A DNA stretch of 64,000 bases from Mesorhizobium sp. AR02 (GTDB lineage Bacteria > Pseudomonadota > Alphaproteobacteria > Rhizobiales > Rhizobiaceae). The position numbers and the translations under genes were made by a program. The notes under the pieces were generated by a model, which was not told where the DNA came from, ran no database searches, and was given only the letters and a program-made list of their open reading frames with translations. Positions 1 to 9,650 of the stretch are shown piece by piece. Location: NCBI RefSeq assembly GCF_024746835.1, contig NZ_CP080531.1, positions 1,984,001 to 2,048,000 on the forward strand. Reading direction: 5' to 3'. Every line of letters starts with the position of its first letter. Position 1 is the first letter of the stretch.

Positions 1-487
1 GCGCCGGAGCGATCTTCCAGGCCGGAATGGCAATGGGGAAATTCCACGGCGTGATGATGCCGACCACGCCGACCGCTTCGCGCGTGATTTCGACGCCGAC
101 ACCCGGCCGCACGCTTGGCACCATCTCTCCGGCCAGACGCAATGTTTCGCCGGCAAAGAAATCGAATATCTGGGCGGCGCGAATGGTTTCGCCAATGCCC
201 TCGGCCAGCGTCTTGCCTTCCTCACGTGCCAGATTGCGGCCGATCTCGTCCTTGCGCGCCATGATCTCGTCCGAGGCCTTTTTCAGCACCGCGTGGCGCG
301 CCAGCGGACCGGAGCGCGACCATGCCGGAAACGCCGCCTTGGCCGCCGCGATGGCCTGCTTGGCCTGTTCGACACCTGCCGAGGCATATTCGCCGACGAC
401 GTCGCCTGTATCCGAAGGGTTGATGTTGCGGGAGCCGGCGTCGCCGACCCATTCGCCATCGATGAGGTTCTTTCGAAACTGCGCCAT
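1..487 (-). CDS. Aldehyde dehydrogenase family protein, N-terminal part (cut by window edge)
   Basis: The reverse strand encodes about 162 residues from an ATG at 487 to the window edge. The protein opens MAQFRKNLIDGEWVGDAGSR, the typical N-terminus of NAD(P)-dependent aldehyde dehydrogenases, and reaches the conserved segment ITPWNFPIAIPAWKIAPA of the Rossmann domain. The catalytic Cys and Glu lie outside the window, so the substrate cannot be set; semialdehyde, betaine-aldehyde and ketoglutarate-semialdehyde dehydrogenases share this start. The gene diverges from a TetR regulator and sits beside methylglycine catabolism, so a role in oxidising an aldehyde from that pathway is possible but inferred. 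Confidence 0.9.
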   Translation of the reverse strand, partial: MAQFRKNLIDGEWVGDAGSRNINPSDTGDVVGEYASAGVEQAKQAIAAAKAAFPAWSRSGPLARHAVLKKASDEIMARKDEIGRNLAREEGKTLAEGIGETIRAAQIFDFFAGETLRLAGEMVPSVRPGVGVEITREAVGVVGIITPWNFPIAIPAWKIAPA

Positions 488-761
488 GTCCTGGTCTTTC
501 CTGCTGGTTGGCCGCGCGGCGGCATCTGTCTGAATTGGTATTTGCCAGACAAATGCCTGGCGGGAAAGCAAACACTGGCCGAGCAGCCGCGACAAAAATC
601 CCCAAGCCTGTCCTTGCGCCGATCGTGCGGCGGCGCCAGCGCCCCATCGACGGCAACCCGGCTAATATCCGCGGGGCGCCATCCAGGCTCAAGCGAATTG
701 CTCTGTACAGTCATGTCCATAGCCTTGATTTGCCTGACCCGGCGTGTCATGCGTCGTGCTG

Positions 762-1421
762 ATGGCAGCTCTCGAAACGACGATCCAGCGCGCCGGCGCC
801 ACCGGCAACATCAAGGCCACGCGTGAAGACTGGCTGAAGCTGGCGCTTGAAACACTGATCTCGGATGGCGTCGAACGCGTCCGCGTGCTGACGCTTGGCC
901 AGCAACTCGACGTCTCGCGTTCCAGCTTCTACTGGTATTTCAAGAGCCGCCAGGATCTGCTCGACCAGTTGCTGGACTATTGGCGGCAGACCAACACCAG
1001 GTTCATCGTCGAACGCGCCTCGCGGCCTTCCGCGACCGTCATCCGCGGGGTGATGAGCATTTTCGAATGCTGGGTCGACGAAAGGCTGTTCGATCCCCGG
1101 CTGGATTTCGCCATCAGGGCCTGGGCCCGCCGCTCCCCCGCAATCCGGCGCGCACTCGACGAGGCCGACGAAGAACGCGTCAATGCCATACGCGACATGT
1201 TCAAGCGTCATGGCTATGAGGAAGAAGATGCGTTCGTGCGCGCCCGCGTGCTCTATTTCATGCAGATCGGCTATTACTCGCTCGAACTCAACGAACCGAT
1301 GAGCACCCGCCTGGCCCAGGTCGCCTCGTATCTGCGCAGCTTCACCGGCCAGGAGCCTCCGGCCGAGGATGTCGAGGACTTCGCGCGCTACGTCGAGAAG
1401 ACGATTTCCGGCAAACGGTAG
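762..1421 (+). CDS. TetR/AcrR family transcriptional regulator
   Basis: This 219-residue protein has a TetR N-terminal helix-turn-helix (about residues 15-65). It includes TLGQQLDVSRSSFYWYFKSR, the recognition helix followed by the conserved F-Y-W-Y-F-K/S-R segment. The remainder is a helical ligand-binding domain. I used the ATG at 762; GTG codons at 744 and 756 in the same frame are alternatives and no start has a strong ribosome binding site. It diverges from the aldehyde dehydrogenase gene and precedes the dimethylglycine-dehydrogenase-like gene, so it may control either one. Its ligand is unknown. Confidence 0.88.
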   Translation: MAALETTIQRAGATGNIKATREDWLKLALETLISDGVERVRVLTLGQQLDVSRSSFYWYFKSRQDLLDQLLDYWRQTNTRFIVERASRPSATVIRGVMSIFECWVDERLFDPRLDFAIRAWARRSPAIRRALDEADEERVNAIRDMFKRHGYEEEDAFVRARVLYFMQIGYYSLELNEPMSTRLAQVASYLRSFTGQEPPAEDVEDFARYVEKTISGKR

Positions 1422-1505
1422 ACGCGGACACCGGCCGCCTCGACTATACCGCTTTTCTTAAATCCCATAGCCAGCTTGCTCCGCGTCAGCTTCGCAATAC
1501 ACTAG

Positions 1506-1515
1506 ACACATGTGT
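1506..1515. promoter_or_regulatory. Candidate operator palindrome upstream of the flavoprotein gene
   Basis: The sequence ACACATGTGT is a perfect 10 bp palindrome 47 bp upstream of the ATG at 1563, in the 141 bp gap after the TetR gene. Its position suits an operator for a dimeric regulator such as that TetR protein. This is inferred from symmetry and position only. Confidence 0.3.
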
Positions 1516-1562
1516 ACAATGCCGGTAGGATGCGCCGCCATGGCTTGACGGAGTGCGGCGGA

Positions 1563-3974
1563 ATGAAATCGCAATACAGGGCGGTCGTTATCGGCGGCGG
1601 CGTGGTTGGGGCCTCGGTGCTCTATCACCTGGCGAAATTCGGCTGGAGCGATGTCGCACTGATCGAACGCGAAGTGCTGACCGCTGGGTCGAGCTGGCAT
1701 GCGGCCGGCGGCTTCCATGCGCTGAATGCCGATCCCAACATCGCCGCGCTGCAGGCCTATACGATCGACCTGCTGTCGGAGGTCGAGAAGGAATCGGGCC
1801 AGAACATCGGCATGCACATGACCGGCGGCATCTCGGTTGCCTCAGCACCGGAGCGCTGGGAATGGCTGAAGGCTTCCTTCCGCATTTTTCAGACCATGGG
1901 CATAGACGACGTCCATCTGGTCGGCGTCGACGAGATCAAGCAGCGCTGCCCGATCCTCAACACCGACGGCATGCTGGGCGGCCTTTATGCCGCGCGGGAA
2001 GGCCATATCGACCCCTCGGGCGTCGTGCACGCCTATGCCAAGGCGGCACGAAAGCGCGGCGCCGATATCATCGAGCACAATCGCGTTCTGGAGCTCAATC
2101 GTCGCGCCGATGGCAGCTGGGACGTGGTCACCGAGAAGGGCACTGTCATTGCCGAGCACGTCGTCAATGCCGGCGGGTTGTGGGCCAAGCAGGTCGGCAG
2201 GATGGCCGGCATCGACCTGCCGGTGTCGCCGATGGAGCACCACTATCTCGTCACCGAGGCGCTGCCCGAGATCCAGGCGCTCGACCGCGAACTGCCGCTG
2301 ATCGTCGACCTCGAAGGCTTCACCTATATGCGCCAGGAGCAGAAAGGCCTGCTGCTCGGCATCTATGAGATCAACCACAAGCACTGGAACATGGACGGTG
2401 CGCCGTGGAACTACGGCATCGAGCTGATCCAGGAGGACACCGACCGCATCGCCAACGAGTTGGCGCTCGGCTTCAGCCGTTACCCCTGCCTGGAGACGGC
2501 CGGCATCAAGCGCTGGGTCAACGGCGCCTTCACCTTCTCGCCGGACGGCAATCCACTGGTCGGCCCGGTGCGCGGCGTTCCCAATTACTGGGTGGCCTGC
2601 GGCGTCATGGCCGGCTTCCTGCAAGGCGGCGGCGTCGGCAAGTCGCTGGCCGAATGGATGATCCATGGCGAACCGGAAGCCGATGTCTACGGCATGGATA
2701 TCGCCCGCTACGGCGACTTCGCCTCCAATCGCGAATACATCAAGCAGACGACCGGGCAGTTCTATTCGCGCCGCTTCGTCATGAGTTACCCCAACGAGCA
2801 ATTGCCGGCGGGACGGCCGTTGAAGACGGCCGGCGCGCATGACGCCATGGATGCCGCCGGCGCCCGCTGGGGCAATTCCTGGGGCATGGAAGTGCCGCTC
2901 TATTTCGCCCCACAAGGCTTCGTCGAAACCCCGACGCTGAAACGCTCCAACGCCTTCGACATCGTCGCCCGGGAATGCCGCGAGGTGCGCGAAGGTGTCG
3001 GCCTGCTCGATATCACCGCCTTCTCGCGCTATGAGGTCTCCGGGCCGCAGGCGGAAGCCTGGCTCGACCGGCTGCTTGCCTGCGCGCTGCCGAAGCCCGG
3101 CCGGGCGAAACTCGCGCCGATGCTGGGCGAGAACGGCAAGCTCAAGGGCGATCTCACCGTCTTCAACTGGGGCGACGGCTGCTGGTGGATCATGGGGTCG
3201 TACTATCTGCGGCAATGGCATATGCGCTGGTTCGAGCAGCATCTCGCCGAGGGCGTCACCGTGCGCGACATTTCGGACGCGGTCGTCGGCTTCTCGCTGG
3301 CCGGCCCCAACGCCCGCCGTCTGCTCGAACGGCTGACGCACCAGGATGTCTCGCACCAGGCCTTCGGCTTCCTCGCCTGCAAGACGCTGGATGTCGGCCT
3401 GGTGCGGGCCAAGGTCGGGCGGCTGTCGGTCATCGGCGAGCTCGGCTACGAAATCCATTGCCAGGCCAATGAGCACGCTGGGCTGCGCCGTGCGCTGCTT
3501 TCGGCAGGAAGCGACCTCGGCGTCACCGAATACGGCTTCGGCGCCGTCAATTCGCTGCGGCTCGAAAAGAGTTTTGGGATCTGGTCGCGCGAGTTCACGC
3601 AAGATTACACGCCGGCCGAGACCGGCATGGACCGCTGGATCGCTTTCGAGAAGGGCGACTTCATCGGTCGCGAAGCAGCACTGAAGGAGCAGCAGACCGG
3701 CCCCAGGCGAACGTTGGTGACGCTCGAAATCGACGCTGCGGACGCCGATGCCAGCGGCTACGAACCGGTCTGGAGCAGAGGCAAGCTTGCCGGCTTCGTC
3801 ACTTCCGGCGGCTATGGCCACACGGTCGGCAAGAGCCTCGCCATGGCGCTGGTCGATCGCGATGCGGCCGGTATCGATACTGAGTTGACAATCCACATCG
3901 TCGGCGTCGAAAGAGGTGCGCGCGTCATCGCTTCGTCGCCCTACGATCCGCTGGGCAAGGCGATGCGGGCATGA
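1563..3974 (+). CDS. FAD-dependent oxidoreductase with GcvT domain (dimethylglycine/sarcosine dehydrogenase-like)
   Basis: This 803-residue protein has the two-domain layout of the dimethylglycine/sarcosine dehydrogenase family. An N-terminal DAO-type FAD domain (about 5-370) contains the dinucleotide motif VVIGGGVVGASVLYHLAKFG. A C-terminal glycine-cleavage T-type folate domain covers roughly 430-800. Such enzymes oxidise an N-methyl group and pass the one-carbon unit to tetrahydrofolate. I chose the ATG at 1563 because GGAG ends 9 bases upstream; an in-frame ATG at 1512 has no such signal and would put a non-homologous stretch before the FAD motif. The sarcosine oxidase operon starts just downstream. 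The exact substrate (dimethylglycine, sarcosine or a related N-methyl compound) is not determined by the sequence. Confidence 0.88.
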   Translation: MKSQYRAVVIGGGVVGASVLYHLAKFGWSDVALIEREVLTAGSSWHAAGGFHALNADPNIAALQAYTIDLLSEVEKESGQNIGMHMTGGISVASAPERWEWLKASFRIFQTMGIDDVHLVGVDEIKQRCPILNTDGMLGGLYAAREGHIDPSGVVHAYAKAARKRGADIIEHNRVLELNRRADGSWDVVTEKGTVIAEHVVNAGGLWAKQVGRMAGIDLPVSPMEHHYLVTEALPEIQALDRELPLIVDLEGFTYMRQEQKGLLLGIYEINHKHWNMDGAPWNYGIELIQEDTDRIANELALGFSRYPCLETAGIKRWVNGAFTFSPDGNPLVGPVRGVPNYWVACGVMAGFLQGGGVGKSLAEWMIHGEPEADVYGMDIARYGDFASNREYIKQTTGQFYSRRFVMSYPNEQLPAGRPLKTAGAHDAMDAAGARWGNSWGMEVPLYFAPQGFVETPTLKRSNAFDIVARECREVREGVGLLDITAFSRYEVSGPQAEAWLDRLLACALPKPGRAKLAPMLGENGKLKGDLTVFNWGDGCWWIMGSYYLRQWHMRWFEQHLAEGVTVRDISDAVVGFSLAGPNARRLLERLTHQDVSHQAFGFLACKTLDVGLVRAKVGRLSVIGELGYEIHCQANEHAGLRRALLSAGSDLGVTEYGFGAVNSLRLEKSFGIWSREFTQDYTPAETGMDRWIAFEKGDFIGREAALKEQQTGPRRTLVTLEIDAADADASGYEPVWSRGKLAGFVTSGGYGHTVGKSLAMALVDRDAAGIDTELTIHIVGVERGARVIASSPYDPLGKAMRA

Positions 3975-4056
3975 CCGAAAGAACCGCTGCCATCCCTGCG
4001 GAAGACCATGCGATGGTCCACGCTCTTTTCCTAAAATCAGGCCTGTCCGGCACGCT

Positions 4057-5310
4057 ATGACCCGACGCTATTCCGCTCTGTCGCTGTTCAAGGAGGGCTT
4101 GGCCGGCCAGACCGGCTGGAAGCCGGCCTGGCGCTCGCCCGAGCCGAAACCCGCCTACGACGCGATCGTCATCGGCGGCGGCGGCCATGGGCTGGCGACG
4201 GCCTATTACCTGGCGAAGAACCACGGCATTGCCAGAGTGGCAGTGCTGGAAAAGGGCTGGATCGGCGGCGGCAACACCGGCCGCAACACCACGGTGGTAC
4301 GCTCCAATTACTATTATCCCGAAAGCGTCGAACTCTACGGGCTGGCGCATCGGCTCTATGAAGGCCTGTCCAAAGACCTGAACTACAACGTCATGCTGTC
4401 GCAGCGCGGCATGGTCAATCTCTGTCACTCGACCGCCGAAATGGAGATCGGCGCGCGCACTGTCAACGCCATGCAGATCAACGGCATCGATGCCGAGCTG
4501 TTTTCATCAGAGGATATGCGGCGCGTGGCGCCGATCTACAATTTCTCACCGGATGCACGCTTTCCGGTGTTCGGCGGCATCTGGCAAGGCCGGGCCGGCA
4601 CTGCACGCCACGACGCGGTTGCCTGGGGCTATGCGCGGGCGGCGAGCCGGCTCGGCGTCGACATCATCCAGAACTGCGAAATCACCGATTTCGTCATCGA
4701 GGGCGGCCGCTGCCGCGGCGTCCAGACGACGCGCGGCGCGATCCGCGCCGAGCGCATCGGCATGACGGTGGCCGGACATTCCTCGGTGCTGGCGGCCAAG
4801 GCCGGTTTCCGGCTGCCGATCAATTCCTATGCGCTGCAGGCCTGCGTTTCCGAACCGGTCAAGCCGATCCTCGACACAGTGGTGCTGTCGCCTGGCTGCG
4901 GCGTCTATGTCAGCCAGTCGGACAAGGGCGAGATCGTCATCGGCGGCGGGCTCGACCGTATTCCTTCATACGCGCAGCGCGGCAATCTACCGACGCTGGA
5001 GACGGTGATTGCAGGGCTGCTGGAGATGTTCCCGATATTCGGCCAGCTGAAGCTGATGCGGCAATGGGCCGGCATTGTCGATGTCGTGCCGGATTCTTCA
5101 CCGATCATCGGCGAATCGCCGCTGCCCAATTTGTTCCTCAACTGCGGCTGGGGCACCGGCGGCTTCAAGGCCATTCCCGCCGGCGGCACGCTGCTGGCAA
5201 ACCTGCTGGCGACCGGCGAGCACAACGACATCAGCCGTCCCTTCGATCTCGACCGTTTCGCCAGCGGGCGGCTGATCGACGAAGCGGCCGGTTCCGGCAT
5301 CGCGCACTAA
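4057..5310 (+). CDS. soxB: Sarcosine oxidase subunit beta
   Basis: This 417-residue protein is the flavin subunit of heterotetrameric sarcosine oxidase, which oxidises sarcosine to glycine with transfer of the methyl carbon to tetrahydrofolate. The FAD motif AIVIGGGGHGLATAYYLAK lies at about residues 36-54, after a typical start MTRRYSALSLFKEGL. The segment GTARHDAVAWGYAR includes His185, which sits where the family carries the His that binds FMN covalently; that role is assigned by family knowledge. The length matches the family. An in-frame upstream extension exists but is non-homologous, so the ATG at 4057 was used. It heads soxB-soxD-soxA-soxG. Confidence 0.95.
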   Translation: MTRRYSALSLFKEGLAGQTGWKPAWRSPEPKPAYDAIVIGGGGHGLATAYYLAKNHGIARVAVLEKGWIGGGNTGRNTTVVRSNYYYPESVELYGLAHRLYEGLSKDLNYNVMLSQRGMVNLCHSTAEMEIGARTVNAMQINGIDAELFSSEDMRRVAPIYNFSPDARFPVFGGIWQGRAGTARHDAVAWGYARAASRLGVDIIQNCEITDFVIEGGRCRGVQTTRGAIRAERIGMTVAGHSSVLAAKAGFRLPINSYALQACVSEPVKPILDTVVLSPGCGVYVSQSDKGEIVIGGGLDRIPSYAQRGNLPTLETVIAGLLEMFPIFGQLKLMRQWAGIVDVVPDSSPIIGESPLPNLFLNCGWGTGGFKAIPAGGTLLANLLATGEHNDISRPFDLDRFASGRLIDEAAGSGIAH

Positions 5311-5357
5311 TGCATGTCGCCCAAAAGTGTGCAGCGGTTTTGGGGCAACGACATGCA
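5311..5357. repeat. Intergenic palindromic element between soxB and soxD
   Basis: Immediately after the soxB stop the DNA reads TGCATGTCG, then CCCAAAA, a core, TTTTGGGGCAA and CGACATGCA. The outer 9 bp arms are perfect inverted repeats and the CCCAAAA/TTTTGGGG arms nearly so. I recognise this as a mobile palindromic unit common between genes in Mesorhizobium and related genomes. It lies inside an operon, so the hairpin may protect or attenuate the mRNA. Only one copy is seen in this window. Confidence 0.7.
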
Positions 5358-5381
5358 TAAAGACAAAGACCAGAGGCAATC

Positions 5382-5648
5382 ATGCAGCTTTTTCCTTGCC
5401 CGTTCTGCGGCCCGCGCGACGAGACCGAATTCCACTATGGCGGCGATGCCGGCAATGCCAGGCCGGACGGCCCTGATGTGCCGATCGAGCGGTGGGCCGG
5501 ATATCTCTACCTGCGCGGCAACCCGAAGGGCGCGGCGCGCGAGATCTGGGTGCACATGAACTGCGGCGAGTTCTTCGTCATGGAGCGCGACACCGTTACG
5601 CATAAGGTGCTGTCCGCGACAGCGCTTGGCGGGGAGCACGCGGCGTGA
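5382..5648 (+). CDS. soxD: Sarcosine oxidase subunit delta
   Basis: This 88-residue protein matches the small zinc-binding delta subunit. Cys6 and Cys9 in CPFCG together with His58 and Cys61 in WVHMNCG are the expected zinc ligands. It is needed for assembly of the heterotetramer. An AGAGG ribosome binding site precedes the ATG. The TGA stop overlaps the GTG start of soxA (GTGA), indicating translational coupling. Confidence 0.95.
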   Translation: MQLFPCPFCGPRDETEFHYGGDAGNARPDGPDVPIERWAGYLYLRGNPKGAAREIWVHMNCGEFFVMERDTVTHKVLSATALGGEHAA

Positions 5649-8530
5649 CCGCCTCGCGTCTTACCACCGGCGGCAGCGCCATCGACCGCTCGCGCCCGAT
5701 CCGCTTCAGCTTCGATGGCACAACCGTGGACGGCTTTGCCGGCGACACCATCGCCTCGGCGCTGCTGGCTGGCGATGTCGCGATCGTCGGCCGCAGCTTC
5801 AAATATCACCGGCCGCGCGGCATCTGGGGTGCCGGCGTCGAGGAACCGAACGCACTGGTCGATGTCGGCGGCCCGCAGGCGACGCCGAACACACGGGCGA
5901 CGACCGAGCCGGCGCGCGACGGGCTGGTGGTGAAAAGCGTCAACGCGACGCCCAGCGCGCTGGCCGACCGCAACGCCTTCCTCGACCGCTTCTCGCGCTT
6001 CATTCCGGCGGCGTTCTACTACAAGACCTTCATGTGGCCGGACTGGCATATGTTCGAGCCACGCATCCGCGCCATGGCCGGGCTGGGGAAGGTCGATGCC
6101 GACTGGACCTCGCCGGGTACTGCGGACCAGATCAATCATCATTGCGATGTGCTTGTGATTGGAGCCGGGCCGGCTGGACTGGCTGAGGCAAGGTTGGCTG
6201 CCGGCGTAGGTCTGTCCGTCACGCTGGTCGACGACCAGCAGAAGCCGGGCGGATCGCTCGGCCACCGCGCGGGTGAGATCGACGGCAAGCCGGCGGCCGT
6301 CTGGATCGACGAAACGGTTGCGGCGCTTGCCGCCGGCGGTCACCTGATCCTGCCTTCGACCACCGCCTTTGGCATCTACGACCACAATCTGGTCGGGCTG
6401 AACCAGCGTCATTTCGACGGCCGGCGCGACACGCTGTGGCGCGTCAGGCCACGCCAGATCGTGCTGGCGACCGGCGCCATCGAGCGGCCGCTGCCCTTCG
6501 CCAACAACGACCTGCCGGGCATCCTGTCGGCGGATGCGGCGCTCCTCTATCTCAGGCGCCATGCGGTGCTGGTCGGCCGCCGCGTCGTCGTCGCCACCAA
6601 CAATGACAGCGCCTATGAAGTGGCGGAGGCGGTCGCCGAAGCCGGCGCCGAAGTCACGCTTGTCGACATCAGGCAGAACGAAATGCCTGCCACGCCGGTC
6701 AATGTGCGGCTCATCAAAGGACGCGCCATCGCCTCCGCGATTGGCAAGCCGCGCGTCGAGGGCGTGACGCTGGATGACGGCACCAGGCTCGATGCGGACT
6801 GTGTGCTGGTTTCCGGCGGCTGGACGCCGACCATCCATCTGTTCGGCCAGGCCAAGGGCAAGTTAGCCTGGAGCGAGGCACGCGCCGCCTTCCTGCCGGG
6901 CGATCCGGTCGACGGCATTTCCGTGGCTGGCGCCGCCGCAGGCGCGATCTCCTTGTCGGAGGTGTTTTCGGGCGCGCAGCAAGCTGTTGCGTCGCTCGGC
7001 GAGACGAAGGCAGCCGTGCCTCGCAGCACGGGGCCGGAGGCAACGGGTGGCATAATAGCGGCGTGGCCGATGCCAGGCTCGAAGGGACGCATCTGGATCG
7101 ACTACCAGAACGATGTGACGGTGAAGGATGTCGAGCTCGCGGCACGGGAAAACTTCGTCTCGGTCGAACACCTGAAGCGCTACACCACGCTCGGCATGGC
7201 GACCGACCAGGGCAAGACCTCCAACCTGCCCGGCCTGGCGCTGATGGCCGGGATTACCGGCCGCACGGTGCCGGAGGTCGGCACCACGACTTACCGTCCG
7301 CCCTTCACGCCGGTACCGCTGGCGAGCTTTGCCGGCGCGCGCGCCGGTGAGTTGATGGCGCCGGTGCGGCGGCTGCCACTGGAAAACGTGCATCGCGCCA
7401 GCGGCGCCGTGTTCCAGGAATATGGCGGCTGGCTGCGTCCGGCTCACTATGGCGGTCGCGATGCCGATGCGGATCGCGCCATCCAGGAAGAGGCGTTGCG
7501 CGCCCGCCAGTCGGTGGCGCTGTTCGACGGTTCGACGCTGGGCAAGATCGAGGTGATCGGCCCGAAGGCCGCCGAATTCGTCGATTTCCTCTACTACAAC
7601 ACCATGTCGACGCTGAAGCCGGGCCGCTGCCGCTATGGCTTCATGCTGTCGGAGAACGGCGTGGTCTTCGATGACGGCGTGCTGGTGCGGCTGGACGAGC
7701 ATCGCTTCGTCGTGTCGTGCTCGTCCTCTCATGTCGCCGCCGTGCACGCGCGGCTGGAGGAATGGCGCCAGGACCGTTTTGGCCGCGAGGCCGTCTATAT
7801 CCACAACGCCACAGCGGAAATGGCGACGCTGACCGTCTCCGGCCCGAATGCCCGAAAACTGCTCGAAACACTCGACCTCGGCCTCTCGCTCGACGATGCC
7901 GACCTGCCGCATATGGCGATCGGCCATGGCAGCTATGGCGGTGACGAGGTCCGCATCGCCCGCGTCAGCTTCACCGGCGACAGGAGCTATGAAATCTCGA
8001 TCCGGGCCGATCGCGCCGAGCCCTTGTGGGCACATCTGCGTCAGGCCGGCCAGGCGTTCGATGCCGTTCTCATCGGCCTCGAAGCGCTGATGATCCTGCG
8101 TGCCGAGAAAGGTTTTATCGTCATCGGCAAGGACACGGACGGTACCACGCTGCCGCATGATCTCGGCAGCGACGGACCCCGCGCCAAACGCCAGACCGAG
8201 TATGTCGGCCGCCGCTCGCTGTTCACCGACGAGGCCTCGCGTGGCAACCGCCTGCAGCTTGTCGGACTGACGGTGCCGCAAGGCGAAGCGCCGCTGCCGA
8301 CTGGCGCACACGGCATCAAGCGGAGCGACGGCAGTCTACACAGCCAGGGCTTTGTCACGTCGAGCTACCAGAGCCCGACGCTTGGCCGGCCGATCGCACT
8401 CGGCCTGATCGAGCGTGGCGCGACCCGCCACGGCGAGACGATCGAAATCCAGCACCTCGGCAAGGTCCGCACGGCAACAATTGCCGCGCCTTGCGCCCTC
8501 GACCCGGCAGGAGACCGGCTGCATGCGTGA
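5645..8530 (+). CDS. soxA: Sarcosine oxidase subunit alpha
   Basis: This 961-residue subunit has the standard layout. An N-terminal 2Fe-2S-like fold without the cluster cysteines includes the motif RSFKYHRPRG near 50-59. A dinucleotide-binding domain carries VLVIGAGPAGLAEARLAA at about 169-186. A C-terminal GcvT-like folate domain (about 590-955) makes methylene-tetrahydrofolate from the methyl group removed by the beta subunit. Translation starts at a GTG overlapping the soxD stop. The end overlaps soxG by 8 bp. Confidence 0.95.
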   Translation: MTASRLTTGGSAIDRSRPIRFSFDGTTVDGFAGDTIASALLAGDVAIVGRSFKYHRPRGIWGAGVEEPNALVDVGGPQATPNTRATTEPARDGLVVKSVNATPSALADRNAFLDRFSRFIPAAFYYKTFMWPDWHMFEPRIRAMAGLGKVDADWTSPGTADQINHHCDVLVIGAGPAGLAEARLAAGVGLSVTLVDDQQKPGGSLGHRAGEIDGKPAAVWIDETVAALAAGGHLILPSTTAFGIYDHNLVGLNQRHFDGRRDTLWRVRPRQIVLATGAIERPLPFANNDLPGILSADAALLYLRRHAVLVGRRVVVATNNDSAYEVAEAVAEAGAEVTLVDIRQNEMPATPVNVRLIKGRAIASAIGKPRVEGVTLDDGTRLDADCVLVSGGWTPTIHLFGQAKGKLAWSEARAAFLPGDPVDGISVAGAAAGAISLSEVFSGAQQAVASLGETKAAVPRSTGPEATGGIIAAWPMPGSKGRIWIDYQNDVTVKDVELAARENFVSVEHLKRYTTLGMATDQGKTSNLPGLALMAGITGRTVPEVGTTTYRPPFTPVPLASFAGARAGELMAPVRRLPLENVHRASGAVFQEYGGWLRPAHYGGRDADADRAIQEEALRARQSVALFDGSTLGKIEVIGPKAAEFVDFLYYNTMSTLKPGRCRYGFMLSENGVVFDDGVLVRLDEHRFVVSCSSSHVAAVHARLEEWRQDRFGREAVYIHNATAEMATLTVSGPNARKLLETLDLGLSLDDADLPHMAIGHGSYGGDEVRIARVSFTGDRSYEISIRADRAEPLWAHLRQAGQAFDAVLIGLEALMILRAEKGFIVIGKDTDGTTLPHDLGSDGPRAKRQTEYVGRRSLFTDEASRGNRLQLVGLTVPQGEAPLPTGAHGIKRSDGSLHSQGFVTSSYQSPTLGRPIALGLIERGATRHGETIEIQHLGKVRTATIAAPCALDPAGDRLHA

Positions 8531-9056
8531 TCTCGCGGAAAAATGGTCGGTTGCACCGGACTGGCAGAACGCCGCGATCGAAGTGCCGGGGCTAAAGATA
8601 GGCTCTGTCGCCGGGCTGCACCAACGTCTGGTCAGCGGCGATCTGGCCGCATGGGCCGAGGCTTCCGGCTTCGATGGAACGGCCGTCGGGGCATTCGGCC
8701 TAGCCGAGGGCATACGCTATTCGGTCAGTCTGGCACGCGACCGATTGCTTGCCGTGTCCACCACGCCCATCGGCATGGCGACGGGATGGTTCACCCAAGG
8801 TTTTGCGGTGACGGAGATCAGCGCCGGGCTGCAGGTGTTCGAGGTCGAAGGTCCCGCGCTCGATGCTTTTATCGCACGTGGAACAACGCTTGATCCCAGA
8901 CAGCCGAGCCCCAGTGCAGCGCTTGCCTTCGCCGGTATCAGCGCCATCGTCTATCGTCACGAAGACAGACTGCGCATCCATGTCGACCGCGGTCTTGCTG
9001 CCTATCTCTGGACATGGATGGAGCAGGCTGCCGGCCACATCGCGGCCGGAAAATAG
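8523..9056 (+). CDS. soxG: Sarcosine oxidase subunit gamma
   Basis: This 177-residue protein is the gamma subunit, a small GcvT-like protein that completes the sarcosine oxidase tetramer. The family pattern is weak but visible: an N-terminal variable segment, then FTQGFAVTEISAGLQVFEVE and a C-terminal RIHVDRGLAAYLWTWM typical of gamma subunits. The ATG at 8523 lies inside the 3' end of soxA, so translation is probably coupled. It is the last gene of the operon; the next gene is convergent. Confidence 0.88.
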   Translation: MRDLAEKWSVAPDWQNAAIEVPGLKIGSVAGLHQRLVSGDLAAWAEASGFDGTAVGAFGLAEGIRYSVSLARDRLLAVSTTPIGMATGWFTQGFAVTEISAGLQVFEVEGPALDAFIARGTTLDPRQPSPSAALAFAGISAIVYRHEDRLRIHVDRGLAAYLWTWMEQAAGHIAAGK

Positions 9057-9065
9057 CCAGCAAGC

Positions 9066-9551
9066 TCAGAGCGTGAACGACCAGAACAGGCAGGCGAGCG
9101 TCGCGGCGGCGAAGATCACGAAGAACAGGCTGCGCAACAGCACGTTGCGGCGCAGTTCGTTCATGACAAAGTGGCAGCCGACGACGGCCACGGCAAACAG
9201 GAACCGCCAGTTCAGCAACGCGAGCAAAGCGCTGCCCTGACCGAAGGCCCATCGCGCGAGAAGGCCGCCAACAATGGTGGCAAACAGCACGATCACCGTC
9301 CAGAAGATCGCATCGGCGGCATGGGTGAGGACGATGCTGGCCGCGCGGATCGGCAGGATCATCATCAACAGCGCGCTGAAGAAAAAGACGGCGGCCAGCG
9401 GAATGAAGGTTCCGGCATCGGCAATGCCGTCGAGGCGCCTGACGCCGATCGCGCCATAGGGGTAGCCGTGCCGGGCCACCGCAAGGCTCAGCGCCATGAG
9501 CAAGGCGGTCAGCACGGCGACGAGTGCGAAGGTCGTGAGGGCTTTGCTCAT
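9066..9551 (-). CDS. Small integral membrane protein of unknown function
   Basis: This 161-residue protein has about four predicted transmembrane segments: near residues 5-25, 47-65, 80-100 and 110-160 (the last possibly two helices). I do not recognise a named family. Its stop faces the soxG stop with 9 bp between them, and it lies 99 bp beyond the FMN reductase gene, so it may be the last gene of the organosulfur transcription unit or independent. Confidence 0.65.
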   Translation of the reverse strand: MSKALTTFALVAVLTALLMALSLAVARHGYPYGAIGVRRLDGIADAGTFIPLAAVFFFSALLMMILPIRAASIVLTHAADAIFWTVIVLFATIVGGLLARWAFGQGSALLALLNWRFLFAVAVVGCHFVMNELRRNVLLRSLFFVIFAAATLACLFWSFTL

Positions 9552-9650
9552 GGTGTTCCTGTCCCGGACGAATCAGACAGGAACTTTGTAGCGGGCGGTC
9601 GTAAATTGCACGTAAGCGAGGGTGCCGCCCGTGCGGATTTCGATCGGCTG

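Noticed and set aside
1842..3896. A 684-codon open frame on the minus strand
   Set aside because: It lies opposite the dimethylglycine-dehydrogenase-like gene and has no family motifs; it is a shadow of high-GC coding DNA.
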